Virus record (IMG/VR): IMGVR_UViG_3300037247_001689
Location: 1-64,000 of that record
Strand: one strand, 5' to 3'
From: a virus
DNA: 64,000 nucleotides
In this document: one piece after another, positions 1 through 8,619 of the stretch
Layout of the letters: the number at the start of each line of letters is the position of its first letter
Numbering within the stretch: position 1 is the first letter of the stretch
Program-made: the position numbers and the translations under genes
The notes under the pieces: generated by a model
Database searches by the model: none
The model's input: only the letters and a program-made list of their open reading frames with translations
What the model was told of the DNA's origin: nothing

Positions 1-20
1 AAAATTTAAAGGAGTTAAAT

Positions 21-281
21 ATGACATTTACAGAACTATATCAAAAGTACTTAGGACTCATCTGGAAAGCATTTGAATATGATATTAGCGTATTTTCACA
101 AGGATGGATTTATTATTGGTTATTAATACCAGCATCATTTTATTTCATGTTCTTCATAGTTAAATGGGCATTCTTAACAGCTCCATTATGGATACCAATA
201 GCAATTGTTTGGAGTTTTATATCTGAAATTTCCGGTAAGATTGTATATGCTGCAACAACTAAGAAAAAGGATAAAAGTTGA
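21..281 (+). CDS. Small two-helix membrane protein
   Basis: 86 residues with two hydrophobic stretches (about residues 28-50 and 53-72), so an inner-membrane protein is likely. AAGGAG lies just upstream of the ATG. The stop overlaps the TTG start of the next gene (TTGA), so the two are probably translated together. No family recognised. Confidence 0.6.
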   Translation: MTFTELYQKYLGLIWKAFEYDISVFSQGWIYYWLLIPASFYFMFFIVKWAFLTAPLWIPIAIVWSFISEISGKIVYAATTKKKDKS

Positions 282-772
282 GCAACTTCAAAACACACGC
301 AATAACAGGCTTATCCTCTGCTATTGCAATAACAATATCATGTATCTATTACGGGATAATTGGCGGTTTTAGTCAGTTAAAAATAGTGGCAACAGCCATA
401 TTCTTTGGAAGCCTTTTCCCTGATGTTGATACTAAGTCAACCCCTACACGGCTATACGCTATCGGATTAATTATAGCGACTGGATATCTTTTCTACATAG
501 ACCTTGATTTTAAATTAATCCTTATTCCATTAATCCCTTTTTTATTCGCTCAAGCAGGCATTCACAGGGGGTGGACACATAAAATTAAAACAGTTTTAAT
601 TTTATTCTTTACTGATTTTATATTAAAATGTATAACTTATATTATCAAACCAGAATACAGAAATGTTATCGACATAATATCGATGTATAGTCTGCATATA
701 CAGGCATTTGCTGTGGGTATGCTTGTTCATATATTTTTGGACAAAATTAGCACATTTTTTAAATTTAGATAG
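278..772 (+). CDS. DUF457/YdjM-like membrane-bound metal-dependent hydrolase
   Basis: 164 residues with several hydrophobic helices. Two motifs typical of the YdjM/DUF457 family are visible: a membrane-adjacent FPDVDTKST segment around residue 50 and HRGWTHK around residue 100. In that family the Asp/His residues are thought to bind metal; the substrate is unknown. The TTG start overlaps the previous stop. Such genes are common in large phages and their role there is unclear. Family assignment rests on the two motifs and hydrophobic layout. Confidence 0.65.
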   Translation: MSNFKTHAITGLSSAIAITISCIYYGIIGGFSQLKIVATAIFFGSLFPDVDTKSTPTRLYAIGLIIATGYLFYIDLDFKLILIPLIPFLFAQAGIHRGWTHKIKTVLILFFTDFILKCITYIIKPEYRNVIDIISMYSLHIQAFAVGMLVHIFLDKISTFFKFR

Positions 773-781
773 GGATGATAA

Positions 782-928
782 ATGAAACGATTTATAGAGA
801 TTTTAAAAGAGGAAGAAGAAAAAGCCCTTTCTCTTAAAACAAGTTGGGGTAGGAATGATTTAAAATTAGTTCTTGAACAAGCCAAAAATTCAGCTTTAAT
901 TCGGTATTATGAGGAGAATAACAAATGA
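782..928 (+). CDS. Short hypothetical protein, 48 aa
   Basis: A charged 48-residue ORF with a run of Glu/Lys near the N-terminus and a predicted helical character. It fills the gap between neighbours and ends in an ATGA overlap with the next gene, which supports it being translated. The upstream AGGGATGATAA provides a ribosome site. No family recognised. Confidence 0.5.
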   Translation: MKRFIEILKEEEEKALSLKTSWGRNDLKLVLEQAKNSALIRYYEENNK

Positions 929-1242
929 TAACAATAGATATGAAAAATGTGGTAATCCAAACAAAGGATGACCTTAAGGAACTTTTAGAACAAATAAATT
1001 ATATTCCATCTGTACATGATGAACAATACAAGGGAAGAACGGACAATCCAAATAAAGGTGATGCTTTACGTTGGGACTTGATTGATATTCTCATGGAAGA
1101 GTTTGATGGTTTTATTGGACTGAGACGGAATGATCCAAATCTTCAAGAAAGATTTGGATCTATAGTTGAGTTTTTTAAGAAAAAGAATGATGAATTCCAT
1201 AAAACTTATGAAGTCATTGATAAAAAGGAGAATAACCAATGA
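925..1242 (+). CDS. Hypothetical protein, 105 aa
   Basis: Soluble, acidic, mostly helical by composition, no cysteines. The start overlaps the stop of the 48-aa gene (ATGA) and its end overlaps the next start by four bases, so it sits inside a coupled operon. Function unknown. Confidence 0.55.
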   Translation: MITIDMKNVVIQTKDDLKELLEQINYIPSVHDEQYKGRTDNPNKGDALRWDLIDILMEEFDGFIGLRRNDPNLQERFGSIVEFFKKKNDEFHKTYEVIDKKENNQ

Positions 1243-2117
1243 AATACAAAGACATATTAGAATATGTACTGGCAGGGAAACAGGTTAGAGTTAATTGTGG
1301 TAAATGGTTTACCATGAAAGAGGGCGGGAATCTTTATTATGAAGGTGATGATAGCCCATTTACCCTAATGAAGGATCTTTATGACAACGCCACATGGGAA
1401 GTTAAAGCAGGTAACAGCGTTATTATGTCTGAGTATGAATTTAAACTGACAGAATGGCACTGCCATGAGTGTTTTAGAAATTGCCAAATGTTTTTTTCAG
1501 GGAGCCCAAAAGAAATATTTTCTGGATGTGAATATAATGACCGTATGGTGTGGTGGACTGCCTGTGAGTCAGAAACAGAGAAAGAATTAAAAAGAAACTG
1601 TGTTAAAGAGGAAGTAAAACAAGAAGTTGAAGAGCCGTACATCTTGTTAAAAGACAACTTTAAAACAGAACCGCCAACAACCCTAATCCAAGCAATCGAA
1701 CAGAAAAAGATTGTGCCATGTGATAAAATACGTTTTACCGGGACTGGTCACCTTATTCTTTCAGAAAAGTTTAATCTCACTGATATTAATGGTGTTGTTT
1801 TTGAAATGACGGCTAAAGACTGGATGTCAAAAAACTTTGAGATTATCAAGCAGCAACCGAAAATTAAAACGGCAGAAGATTGCCATAAAATTGATTATGG
1901 TTTTCAATACAATGATTCACATTTTAATATTTATAATTCTGGGTTCAAATCGGGTGAAGAGGTCGGAAAAGTAAAAGAACAACTAAGAATTAATCCAGCT
2001 ATCCTTTTAATTGACGAAATAGATACATCATTAGCATGTGATAATCTCGATAGAGTCAAAATAAGGAGTAAACTCGTTAAAATTCTCACCATCCTACAGT
2101 CAGAAGAAGAGGGATAA
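1239..2117 (+). CDS. Hypothetical protein, 292 aa, with N-terminal 'GKxVR...W' type domain
   Basis: The N-terminal 50 residues (LAGKQVRVNCGKWFT ... ATWEV) look like the small beta domain found at the start of many phage proteins of the DUF2829 kind; this is a weak resemblance. A Cys/His cluster follows (WHCHECFRNC, residues 73-82). The rest is unrecognised. It is coupled to both neighbours (ATGA before, TAATG after). Confidence 0.55.
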   Translation: MKYKDILEYVLAGKQVRVNCGKWFTMKEGGNLYYEGDDSPFTLMKDLYDNATWEVKAGNSVIMSEYEFKLTEWHCHECFRNCQMFFSGSPKEIFSGCEYNDRMVWWTACESETEKELKRNCVKEEVKQEVEEPYILLKDNFKTEPPTTLIQAIEQKKIVPCDKIRFTGTGHLILSEKFNLTDINGVVFEMTAKDWMSKNFEIIKQQPKIKTAEDCHKIDYGFQYNDSHFNIYNSGFKSGEEVGKVKEQLRINPAILLIDEIDTSLACDNLDRVKIRSKLVKILTILQSEEEG

Positions 2118-2539
2118 TGCCAACAATAAAAATAGATAAGAAACCTGAAATTTGGGACTCTGAATTTTGCAATGATGGGAAGAGCGGTTGTAAATTTGCG
2201 AGTCTTTTTAATAGAAAATGCGGGTATTTTGGTGAAAAATTAGAATTAAAAAATGGTAAAAAATATGATCTTTGGGATAGTAAGTTAATAAAATGCGATG
2301 AATGCAAGAAAGCATGGCAAAAAGTAAACGAAAAGAGAAAACAAAAAAGGGTCATTAGGTGTAATCAATGTAAGAAAGGCCCATGTTTATATGAATGGAA
2401 CTATAACGAGGGTAGCGATAAGTACGATGAATTCACAGGCGACAACGATTTAGTCAGGCATTTTGGGTGCCCTGATGAAGCAAGCCCTGTATGGTGCGAA
2501 CGAACATTAATAAACAAATCTTATTTTGATAAGGAATAA
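2117..2539 (+). CDS. Cysteine-rich hypothetical protein, probably zinc-binding
   Basis: 140 residues with paired cysteines (CDEC near residue 55, CNQC near residue 81) plus further Cys in CPDEASPVWC, suggesting one or two zinc ribbons. The ATG overlaps the preceding TAA (TAATG). Lys-rich between the CxxC pairs, compatible with nucleic-acid or protein binding. No named family. Confidence 0.55.
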   Translation: MPTIKIDKKPEIWDSEFCNDGKSGCKFASLFNRKCGYFGEKLELKNGKKYDLWDSKLIKCDECKKAWQKVNEKRKQKRVIRCNQCKKGPCLYEWNYNEGSDKYDEFTGDNDLVRHFGCPDEASPVWCERTLINKSYFDKE

Positions 2540-2542
2540 CCA

Positions 2543-2836
2543 GTGGCAAAAATGTATTTCAAAGGCTGTTCAGAAATCAAAAAACCGGCAGATGCAAACG
2601 GCAAAGAAATCAAAGTCGGAGATGAATTAACGTGGGATTTCCACGATGATTTAGATGAAATCAAAGACTGGATGCGTAAACCGATATTTAAAGTAGAATT
2701 ACACCCCAGCGGGAAAGGTTTATGCGCTAAAGGCATTCATAAAGATCTTTACTTGCATGATTTTAGATTCAAATATTGCGAAATAGTACATAAAATCAAC
2801 GACATAACAACATGCAAAATGCCTGATTGGGCGTAA
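2543..2836 (+). CDS. Hypothetical protein, 97 aa
   Basis: Probable GTG start. The central segment (DANGKEIKVGDELTWDF) resembles the small beta-barrel phage proteins in which GKEIKVGD-type phrases precede a short beta domain. Compact, soluble. Function not assignable. Confidence 0.5.
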   Translation: MAKMYFKGCSEIKKPADANGKEIKVGDELTWDFHDDLDEIKDWMRKPIFKVELHPSGKGLCAKGIHKDLYLHDFRFKYCEIVHKINDITTCKMPDWA

Positions 2837-2847
2837 GGAGATAATCA

Positions 2848-3048
2848 ATGTGGTATCAAAACTATTTCGTCCAGGCATCAATAATAATATTCACAATAGT
2901 TATAATTGTAAAAAGTATCACTATTGACAGGTGGGTGAGTTTCTATAAATACCTTCAAAATCTTCTTGATGAAATTGACAAGGATGATAATGAAAAATAT
3001 CAGAAAAATCTTAAAAAACGAAGAGATAAAATGGAAGGAGATAAATAA
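2848..3048 (+). CDS. Small single-pass membrane protein
   Basis: 66 residues: a hydrophobic segment at about residues 8-25 followed by a highly charged cytoplasmic tail rich in Lys, Asp and Glu. AAGGAG precedes the ATG. Confidence 0.55.
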   Translation: MWYQNYFVQASIIIFTIVIIVKSITIDRWVSFYKYLQNLLDEIDKDDNEKYQKNLKKRRDKMEGDK

Positions 3049-3050
3049 CC

Positions 3051-3245
3051 ATGGCATCTAAAAAACCATTGGAGTTAGATTTTACAAATTTAAAAAGTTA
3101 TCCAGATGCAGAAACGGAGGCCATAATAAAATTATCATTAACAAAGAAAGAGCTTTCAGACGCTATATCAAAAGGTGAAATACATATTATAACGTTCCTA
3201 TCAGATGTAAATATAATTAAGATTAAAAACCATTTACGGGGGTAA
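3051..3245 (+). CDS. Hypothetical protein, first of a tandem trio
   Basis: 64 residues. The C-terminal pattern (hydrophobic-Lys-hydrophobic then HL) parallels the ends of the next two genes, and all three start with Met-Ala-Ser. It is probably a short paralogue. Coupled closely to both neighbours (2-base gaps). Confidence 0.5.
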   Translation: MASKKPLELDFTNLKSYPDAETEAIIKLSLTKKELSDAISKGEIHIITFLSDVNIIKIKNHLRG

Positions 3246-3247
3246 CC

Positions 3248-3517
3248 ATGGCATCAATAGGACCGTTTGAACCGGATAGTATTATAGATATTTGTAAAAA
3301 GAATATTGAAGATACTACAAAAATGCACCAAGATGAAGATAAAATAACCCAAGACAAAACATTTAACGCCGTACAGTCATGCATAAGAGGAAACGCTATT
3401 CGACACATAAATAGAATTAAAATTCACGCCGAAAAAGCAAAAGAACTAAACCTTAAAATATTCCTTAACGAAACAGAGTTCAAAAGAATTGAAAAATATT
3501 TAAAATTAGGAGAATAA
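3248..3517 (+). CDS. Hypothetical protein, second of a tandem trio
   Basis: 89 residues, helical. It shares with the next ORF a start of Met-Ala-Ser, a segment IIDICKKNIEDT versus VITACEKYISET, and a similar C-terminal region, indicating gene duplication. Function unknown. Confidence 0.5.
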   Translation: MASIGPFEPDSIIDICKKNIEDTTKMHQDEDKITQDKTFNAVQSCIRGNAIRHINRIKIHAEKAKELNLKIFLNETEFKRIEKYLKLGE

Positions 3518-3520
3518 AAA

Positions 3521-3811
3521 ATGGCATCAGCACAAATTAGAGCAGATATCGTTATTACTGCTTGTGAAAAATATATCAGTGAAACAGAGCATGATATAAA
3601 AACAGACAAACAATATTGCAAGGATAATAATTTGCAAAAAAGAGAATTTATGTCTTTTTTCGGTAAAACACAACTGGACACTGTGTCAAAAATCAAAAAA
3701 CTAGCTGAGTATGTACTAAAAGGTGCGCCAGAAGCAATCATTTTTGATCCGTCTCCATATGTAATATCAATAACCCATAATGACTATGAACTGTTAGGGG
3801 AATTCTTATGA
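3521..3811 (+). CDS. Hypothetical protein, third of a tandem trio
   Basis: 96 residues; AGGAG precedes the ATG. It aligns loosely with the preceding 89-aa protein over most of its length and carries a C-terminal NDYELLGEFL segment. Its stop overlaps the next start (ATGA). Confidence 0.5.
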   Translation: MASAQIRADIVITACEKYISETEHDIKTDKQYCKDNNLQKREFMSFFGKTQLDTVSKIKKLAEYVLKGAPEAIIFDPSPYVISITHNDYELLGEFL

Positions 3812-4188
3812 GCAGAGAAGAGTTAAGAGAAAGTTTTGAATCATGGATGATGTCTGACACAAAATTACCTGACTTATTAGAGAGAACTAGTGGCGCTCCT
3901 GGAATTTTAAGAGATTATGCAAATCAAGAAACAGAGATACAATGGAGAGCATGTGTTGAATTCGCAGGAAAACAGCTTCCGAATAAAAAAACGGAAGATT
4001 GGATTAAAGATCTGGAAGAAAACTGCGACACTGCAATGTTTAGAGATTTAGATATAAAACTCCACAGAGAGTCATGCCCTGAAATAATCTATCGGGAAGG
4101 TTCCCCTCATATTTATGTAAAAGGAGATTTAACACTTCAGAAAATGAAAGCCTTGGTAAATTGGATGGAGAAACACAACGATGAATAA
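3808..4188 (+). CDS. Hypothetical protein with C-terminal module shared with the 54457 gene
   Basis: 126 residues, acidic, soluble. The last ~25 residues (GDLTLQKMKALVNWMEKHN) match the end of the 92-aa product at 54457-54735 (GEFTIEHLEALVSHMKKYN), so the two share a short helical C-terminal module. Function unknown. Confidence 0.55.
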   Translation: MSREELRESFESWMMSDTKLPDLLERTSGAPGILRDYANQETEIQWRACVEFAGKQLPNKKTEDWIKDLEENCDTAMFRDLDIKLHRESCPEIIYREGSPHIYVKGDLTLQKMKALVNWMEKHNDE

Positions 4189-4474
4189 GATAAAGAATTT
4201 ATCACCATATCTATACTTATCAGTAAGCCTATACCTTCTTTATCAAATACTTTCATTCTCAGGTGATATCGTAGACCTGATTAGTAAAATAATATGGTAT
4301 GTGATATCCTGCACGCTGCTATCTCTTTATTTTGAAAATAAAAGTCTGGATCAAAAGATATTCAATTTAAGAAATAAAGAGAGTTACCTTAAAAATGAAA
4401 TAATGAACGGGATCACTGAGCAGATAGGTATTGATTGTTTTATAACTCAGTTGATGGAGGAGGGGAAAACATAA
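4181..4474 (+). CDS. Membrane protein, 97 aa
   Basis: Two hydrophobic segments (about residues 10-30 and 33-50) are followed by a helical, charged tail. The start overlaps the previous gene by eight bases. Confidence 0.55.
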   Translation: MNKIKNLSPYLYLSVSLYLLYQILSFSGDIVDLISKIIWYVISCTLLSLYFENKSLDQKIFNLRNKESYLKNEIMNGITEQIGIDCFITQLMEEGKT

Positions 4475-4476
4475 TC

Positions 4477-5040
4477 ATGGAAATAAAAACAAGCGTTACA
4501 AAAAATGGTTTTGCCAAAGGCAGGACATGCAAAATATGCAGGTTACAAAGAACTAAACCAATTGCCTTTGATAAGATAACCGAAAAATTGTTGTCTGGCA
4601 GTGGAATATCAATGGCAAAGTTTGTTAAAAATATTGTAGAAGAATTTGGTATTGATATTATTCCAATGAATGTTTCAAGGCACAAAAAGCATATGTTTAA
4701 TTCAGATTTTGTCAAAGCATCTTTATTAGATAAGAACCAAAAAATATTTTTAAACAGGCATAATAGAGTTAAGGAAAATGCCAGTGGGGTAGTCTATTTT
4801 ATAAAAGTTGGTAAATATCATAAAATTGGCTCAAGCTTAGACTTCGAACAAAGAATGAAGATATATAAAACACATAACCCAGAGGATATCGTAGTTGTTT
4901 ACGTTAAGGAGTTAAAAAATTACCGGTATCATGAAAAAGTAATTCATGATAATATTTCTCACAAAAAAGTAAGAGGGGAATGGTTTAATCTTAATAATGG
5001 AGATATTGGGGATGTTATTAACTATCTAAGCAATTATTAA
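4477..5040 (+). CDS. GIY-YIG nuclease (T5orf172/MUG113-like) with N-terminal Cys/His DNA-binding-like module
   Basis: 187 residues from ATG 4477, chosen because GGAGGAGGGG lies just upstream; an in-frame upstream start would overlap the previous gene. Residues ~100-187 show the T5orf172 pattern: GVVYFIKVGKYHKIGSS, a conserved Arg, H in the middle, and GEWFNL near the end. Families with this domain cut DNA and often act as homing or defence nucleases. Residues 18-73 (CKIC ... SRHKKHM) match the N-terminus of the small terminase encoded next. That suggests both proteins recognise the same kind of DNA site, or that the nuclease captured the terminase module. Confidence 0.7.
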   Translation: MEIKTSVTKNGFAKGRTCKICRLQRTKPIAFDKITEKLLSGSGISMAKFVKNIVEEFGIDIIPMNVSRHKKHMFNSDFVKASLLDKNQKIFLNRHNRVKENASGVVYFIKVGKYHKIGSSLDFEQRMKIYKTHNPEDIVVVYVKELKNYRYHEKVIHDNISHKKVRGEWFNLNNGDIGDVINYLSNY

Positions 5041-5077
5041 CAATTTCTGTTTGAATATGCATTTTGCCTCATATAAA

Positions 5078-5153
5078 ATCAATTACGTAATCAATCAACC
5101 ACAATAGGCATAAGAAAAAGCCTAAATTAAACAATAACAATTACGTAATTGAT
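5078..5153. promoter_or_regulatory. 14-bp inverted repeat upstream of the small terminase
   Basis: ATCAATTACGTAAT (5078-5091) and its exact reverse complement ATTACGTAATTGAT (5140-5153) flank 48 bases. Inside lies a small hairpin, TAGGC...GCCTA (about 5105-5124). The right arm touches the ATG of the small terminase. No good Shine-Dalgarno is visible here. It could be an operator, a leader structure, or a terminase recognition (pac/cos-like) site; the sequence does not decide between them. Confidence 0.55.
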
Positions 5154-6068
5154 ATGGCAGGAAGACCGTGTAAAGTATGTGAATTAAAAAAGACACATTC
5201 AGAAGCATACAAGTTAATTAGTACAGAAATAAAGAAGGAAAAAGGAAAGGCGAAGATCAAACAATTGTTGTTCATCCTTAAAGAACGATTCAATCTAAAA
5301 GTCAATGGTGTTAATATACACCGCCACAAAGAACACCTCGCTAAAAACTCAGGGAAAGTAGTAAAAACGAAGAAAAAACAACCCGCCGAAATGGAAGTAT
5401 ATTCTCCTGAAGGGGAACTGCTATACACCAACATACAAGAAATAATCGATGATTTAACAGATAGCGAAGGTGCCTTCTGTGAGTTTTTTGTTAATACTCA
5501 TAATCACAATGGAACTTCATCATATATGCAAGCATTTCAGACAGATGTGTATAGTACAGCAGCAGTGAATGCCAGTAAATTACTAAAAAAGACTAATATA
5601 CAGCTTTATATATCACACCTGATCAATGAACGATCCAGAAATTTAAAGGTATCATCCTCTTTTGTCCTCACTGGATTGATGGAAAATTATTCAAGATGCA
5701 TGCAATCTGAGCCTGTTATTGGGAAGGATGGCGAACCTATCGGGATATATAAGCACGATTCCAATGCAGCTAATAAGGCACTTGAACTAATTGGGAAAAG
5801 CATTCAAATGTGGGAAAAGAAGCCAGACCCAACCAATCAAAAGCTATTCCAAGAGATTATGGAGAAACTTCTTATCAACAAGATAAATCCAATAACAGCA
5901 GGAATTGAACTTGAGAAAAATAATATTGGACTTCCCGAAGTTGTTAAAATAGCCATGCGTAAAGTTGACCCTAGCGTTCTTGATAAACCAGATATGACAG
6001 ATTCGGATGATATGAAAGAGTATACTGATGAAGAACTCGAACAGGTTTTATCTGGAGATGTGAATTGA
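5154..6068 (+). CDS. terS: Terminase small subunit
   Basis: 304 residues, longer than usual because of an N-terminal module (CKVC at 6-9, IHRHKEHL at ~55-62) shared with the adjacent GIY-YIG protein. Residues ~100-230 match the Terminase_2 pattern: a helix with FCEFFVNTHNHNGTSSYMQA, then A..NASKLLKK..IQLYISHL. Its job would be to recognise the packaging site and hand the DNA to the large subunit. An acidic C-terminus overlaps the large-subunit start (TTGA), the classic terS-terL pairing. Confidence 0.75.
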   Translation: MAGRPCKVCELKKTHSEAYKLISTEIKKEKGKAKIKQLLFILKERFNLKVNGVNIHRHKEHLAKNSGKVVKTKKKQPAEMEVYSPEGELLYTNIQEIIDDLTDSEGAFCEFFVNTHNHNGTSSYMQAFQTDVYSTAAVNASKLLKKTNIQLYISHLINERSRNLKVSSSFVLTGLMENYSRCMQSEPVIGKDGEPIGIYKHDSNAANKALELIGKSIQMWEKKPDPTNQKLFQEIMEKLLINKINPITAGIELEKNNIGLPEVVKIAMRKVDPSVLDKPDMTDSDDMKEYTDEELEQVLSGDVN

Positions 6069-7903
6069 TATCTAAATCACAGGCAAGACAAGAATTAAGA
6101 ATCAGAAAAGCCAAAAGAGAATTATCCAGGCGAAGCGTTTTCCACTTCCTAAAATATACCTTCCGGCATTACAAATATGAGAACTGGCACCATAAAGTAG
6201 TTTCCGATTTTTACAAATCACTTATTGAAAGAAAAATCACAAGAGGAATTATCGAATTACCTCCAAGACACAGCAAGACAGAGGGTTGCGAGAGGGCAAT
6301 GGCTTGGGCATATGGTAAAATGCACAAAGATAAAGACGGGAATATCATCAGAAAAGGATGTGATGAGAAAATAATCCACTGTTCTGCAACAATGCCAAGG
6401 GCAAGGAAAACGTCTGTAAATGTGAAAAGGATAGTAAAGGATAATTTGTTTACCGAGGTGTTCCCTAAATTCTTAAGAGAAGGTGTCAGCCGTACCAGGA
6501 CTTTAAAAGGTGTCAAAGATATAAAAGAAGATCAGAATACTTTCTGGGAACTGGGAAGCGGTACCCGGGGCAGTTTTTTAGCAGCAGGTGTTCAAGGTAG
6601 TATTACAGGTGAGGGGTTTACAATTGGAAATATCGATGATCCTACCGGTGGCGCTAAAGATGCAAATTCGCCCACTGTCCAAGAATCAGAAGAAGAGTGG
6701 TTTACTGGAACCTTTATGGATAGGCAGGACGATGAAGACAGCGTTATAATGCTTACAATGCAGCGTTGGGGCATTAAAGATATGATAGGCAGAAGGCTTT
6801 TGAATGAAGGGATGGCATCATACAACACACACAAGCCACAAAAAGGAGTTCCTGAATGGAATGGGATGGATGAGGGTGAATGGCATGTCCTTTGTTTGCC
6901 AAGGTTAATGGATGAAGAGGCTATGGAATGGAAGCATCCACTTGACCCACGAAAAATAGGGGAAGTGCTTTGGCCTCAAAGATACTCTTTAAAAATGGCC
7001 TTAAAGTTCAAAAAGAATTTGCCTCATTACATCTGGGAAGCCAAACACCAACAAAGACCAAAATTAAGAGGCGGTAATCTAATTAACAGAGCATGGTTTA
7101 AGGAACCTGTCTTAGACTTCCCTAGAGGTGGTAAACTAATCAGATTCTGGGATTTAGCATCAACACCAAAGGAAACCATTAAACAGAATAATCCCGATTT
7201 TACAGCAGGATCATTGCTCACTTTTGTTAATGGAATGATTTATATTATCGATATCGTAGCCACTCAAATTGCCACTAAAGCGAAGTATGATTTAATGAAA
7301 CAAACCGCTGTCCTTGATGATCAAATGTATGGATCGGTCATGCAGATTTGGGAAGAGGAAGGTGGCGCTTCCGGTAAAGATGTTACTGATACCCTGAATG
7401 ATTTACTAGTTGCCCACTTAAGAGCGCCATTGAGAGTTAGGAAGTCCAAAAACTTCTATATTGAACTCCTAGCAAACAAGGCAGAGACAGGAAACGTGAG
7501 AGTCGTCAAAGGCCCATGGCTACATGTAAAACGAGATAACGCGACATTCTTTGATTCAGCTGAAGCCTTCCCAAGCAAATTAGTCCATGACGATGATATT
7601 GATTCCACTGCAAAAGCCTGTTTTATGTTAACCGGTGGTGTAATTGATCCTGCAGATGGCAGAGACAGAGAACAAAACGAACACAAAACAACCGACCACA
7701 ACCCCGAAACCGAAAAGCAAACCCTTTTTCAAACCCTAGAAAAACAAATCCTCAAAGGAAAAGTAGACGAATCTAAAATAAAAGACATCGATTTAACCTT
7801 AAAAATCCTTGAAGAAATAAGCCGGAAATACGTTGATAAAGGGGATTCCGAGACGGCTGGATTAATATTTGATGAGATAGACCGGATAGAATTATTAAAA
7901 TAA
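6065..7903 (+). CDS. terL: Terminase large subunit (DNA-packaging ATPase/nuclease)
   Basis: 612 residues from a TTG start that overlaps the terS stop. The ATPase half has a terminase-type Walker A (PPRHSKTE, residues 66-73), an adjacent adenine-binding region and an acidic Walker B-like IDD near residue 191. The nuclease half has FWDLAS at ~360, an EEEGG segment and HDDDIDS near 525, matching the acidic residues of the RNase H-like nuclease in this family (TIGR01630-like). It drives ATP-powered DNA entry through the portal and cuts the concatemer. Confidence 0.88.
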   Translation: MISKSQARQELRIRKAKRELSRRSVFHFLKYTFRHYKYENWHHKVVSDFYKSLIERKITRGIIELPPRHSKTEGCERAMAWAYGKMHKDKDGNIIRKGCDEKIIHCSATMPRARKTSVNVKRIVKDNLFTEVFPKFLREGVSRTRTLKGVKDIKEDQNTFWELGSGTRGSFLAAGVQGSITGEGFTIGNIDDPTGGAKDANSPTVQESEEEWFTGTFMDRQDDEDSVIMLTMQRWGIKDMIGRRLLNEGMASYNTHKPQKGVPEWNGMDEGEWHVLCLPRLMDEEAMEWKHPLDPRKIGEVLWPQRYSLKMALKFKKNLPHYIWEAKHQQRPKLRGGNLINRAWFKEPVLDFPRGGKLIRFWDLASTPKETIKQNNPDFTAGSLLTFVNGMIYIIDIVATQIATKAKYDLMKQTAVLDDQMYGSVMQIWEEEGGASGKDVTDTLNDLLVAHLRAPLRVRKSKNFYIELLANKAETGNVRVVKGPWLHVKRDNATFFDSAEAFPSKLVHDDDIDSTAKACFMLTGGVIDPADGRDREQNEHKTTDHNPETEKQTLFQTLEKQILKGKVDESKIKDIDLTLKILEEISRKYVDKGDSETAGLIFDEIDRIELLK

Positions 7904-7915
7904 GTTATTTATTGC

Positions 7916-7944
7916 TTGACGGATTCCGACAAGTGGAATAATAT
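7916..7944 (+). promoter_or_regulatory. Sigma70-like promoter, copy 1 of the TTGACGGATTCCGACAA cassette
   Basis: TTGACG at 7916-7921, a 17-base spacer and TAATAT at 7939-7944. The first 17 bases (TTGACGGATTCCGACAA) recur at 39659-39643 (minus, one base different), 47878-47862 (minus) and 55702-55718. It directs transcription into the 46-aa gene and the accessory block. Confidence 0.75.
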
Positions 7945-7993
7945 TAAATCAAGAACTCAGCAACAAACCAAACACTCTTAAAAATGGAATAAA

Positions 7994-8134
7994 ATGGAAA
8001 ATTCAACTAAAAAACAAACTGAAACAGTAAATGATATAACAGCTAAAGAATTATTAGGGCTAACAAAAAAAATGAATCCTGGTAAAAAAATTAAAGTTTT
8101 AAAATATAGAGCTGAATTAAGAAGACTGAAATAA
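7994..8134 (+). CDS. Short hypothetical protein, 46 aa
   Basis: First ORF after the promoter; ATG 7994. Basic, Lys/Thr-rich, helical. GGAAT upstream gives a weak ribosome site. No family recognised. Confidence 0.45.
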   Translation: MENSTKKQTETVNDITAKELLGLTKKMNPGKKIKVLKYRAELRRLK

Positions 8135-8189
8135 CATTTTAACGGTCCCGATAGGTGGGCTTTTTTAAAACAAATAATCATGAGACAAA

Positions 8190-8402
8190 ATGACAAACTT
8201 AGAAAAACTCACACTACAAGAATTAAAAAGAGACGGGATTACAACCGAGACTCTAAAAAACCTGTCCGACTCTGACAGGACCGTTTTAATAATAGAATAC
8301 GCTAAATCAGCATCAAAAAGATTTCAACTATTCCATGAAAAATTAAATGTCTCGAAACTTGCAAGAGAAGCATTTAACATGAAAGTTTATTCAATAATTT
8401 AA
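8190..8402 (+). CDS. Hypothetical protein, 70 aa
   Basis: Small helical protein (start MTNLEKLTLQELKRDG). Polar and without cysteines. First of a run of similarly sized plus-strand genes with short spacers; the 55 bases before it hold a T-run but only a weak stem. Confidence 0.5.
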   Translation: MTNLEKLTLQELKRDGITTETLKNLSDSDRTVLIIEYAKSASKRFQLFHEKLNVSKLAREAFNMKVYSII

Positions 8403-8428
8403 TCAATATAATTACTAAGGGGTAAGAG

Positions 8429-8614
8429 ATGGATATTATAATTTCTATTATTGAAACTGGCTTATATGGTCTTCTGGTAGGGGCAAGTGTTTCATTTGTT
8501 TTATTTCTGACTTTAACTATGCCTTTTTTAATTCCTCTTTTGATATGTGAAACGGCGGATATATTGTTAACAATTCCGACTAAAATTAAAAACAGCTTAA
8601 CCGCTAACTATTAA
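8429..8614 (+). CDS. Small membrane protein, 61 aa
   Basis: Hydrophobic over about residues 8-45, probably two short helices, with a short polar tail. AAGGGGTAAGAG precedes the ATG. Confidence 0.5.
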   Translation: MDIIISIIETGLYGLLVGASVSFVLFLTLTMPFLIPLLICETADILLTIPTKIKNSLTANY

Positions 8615-8619
8615 TAAAA

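Noticed and set aside
8141-8166. T-run after GTCCCGATAGGTGGGC, looked like a terminator.
   Set aside because: Only a 3-bp CCC/GGG stem is possible; too weak to call.
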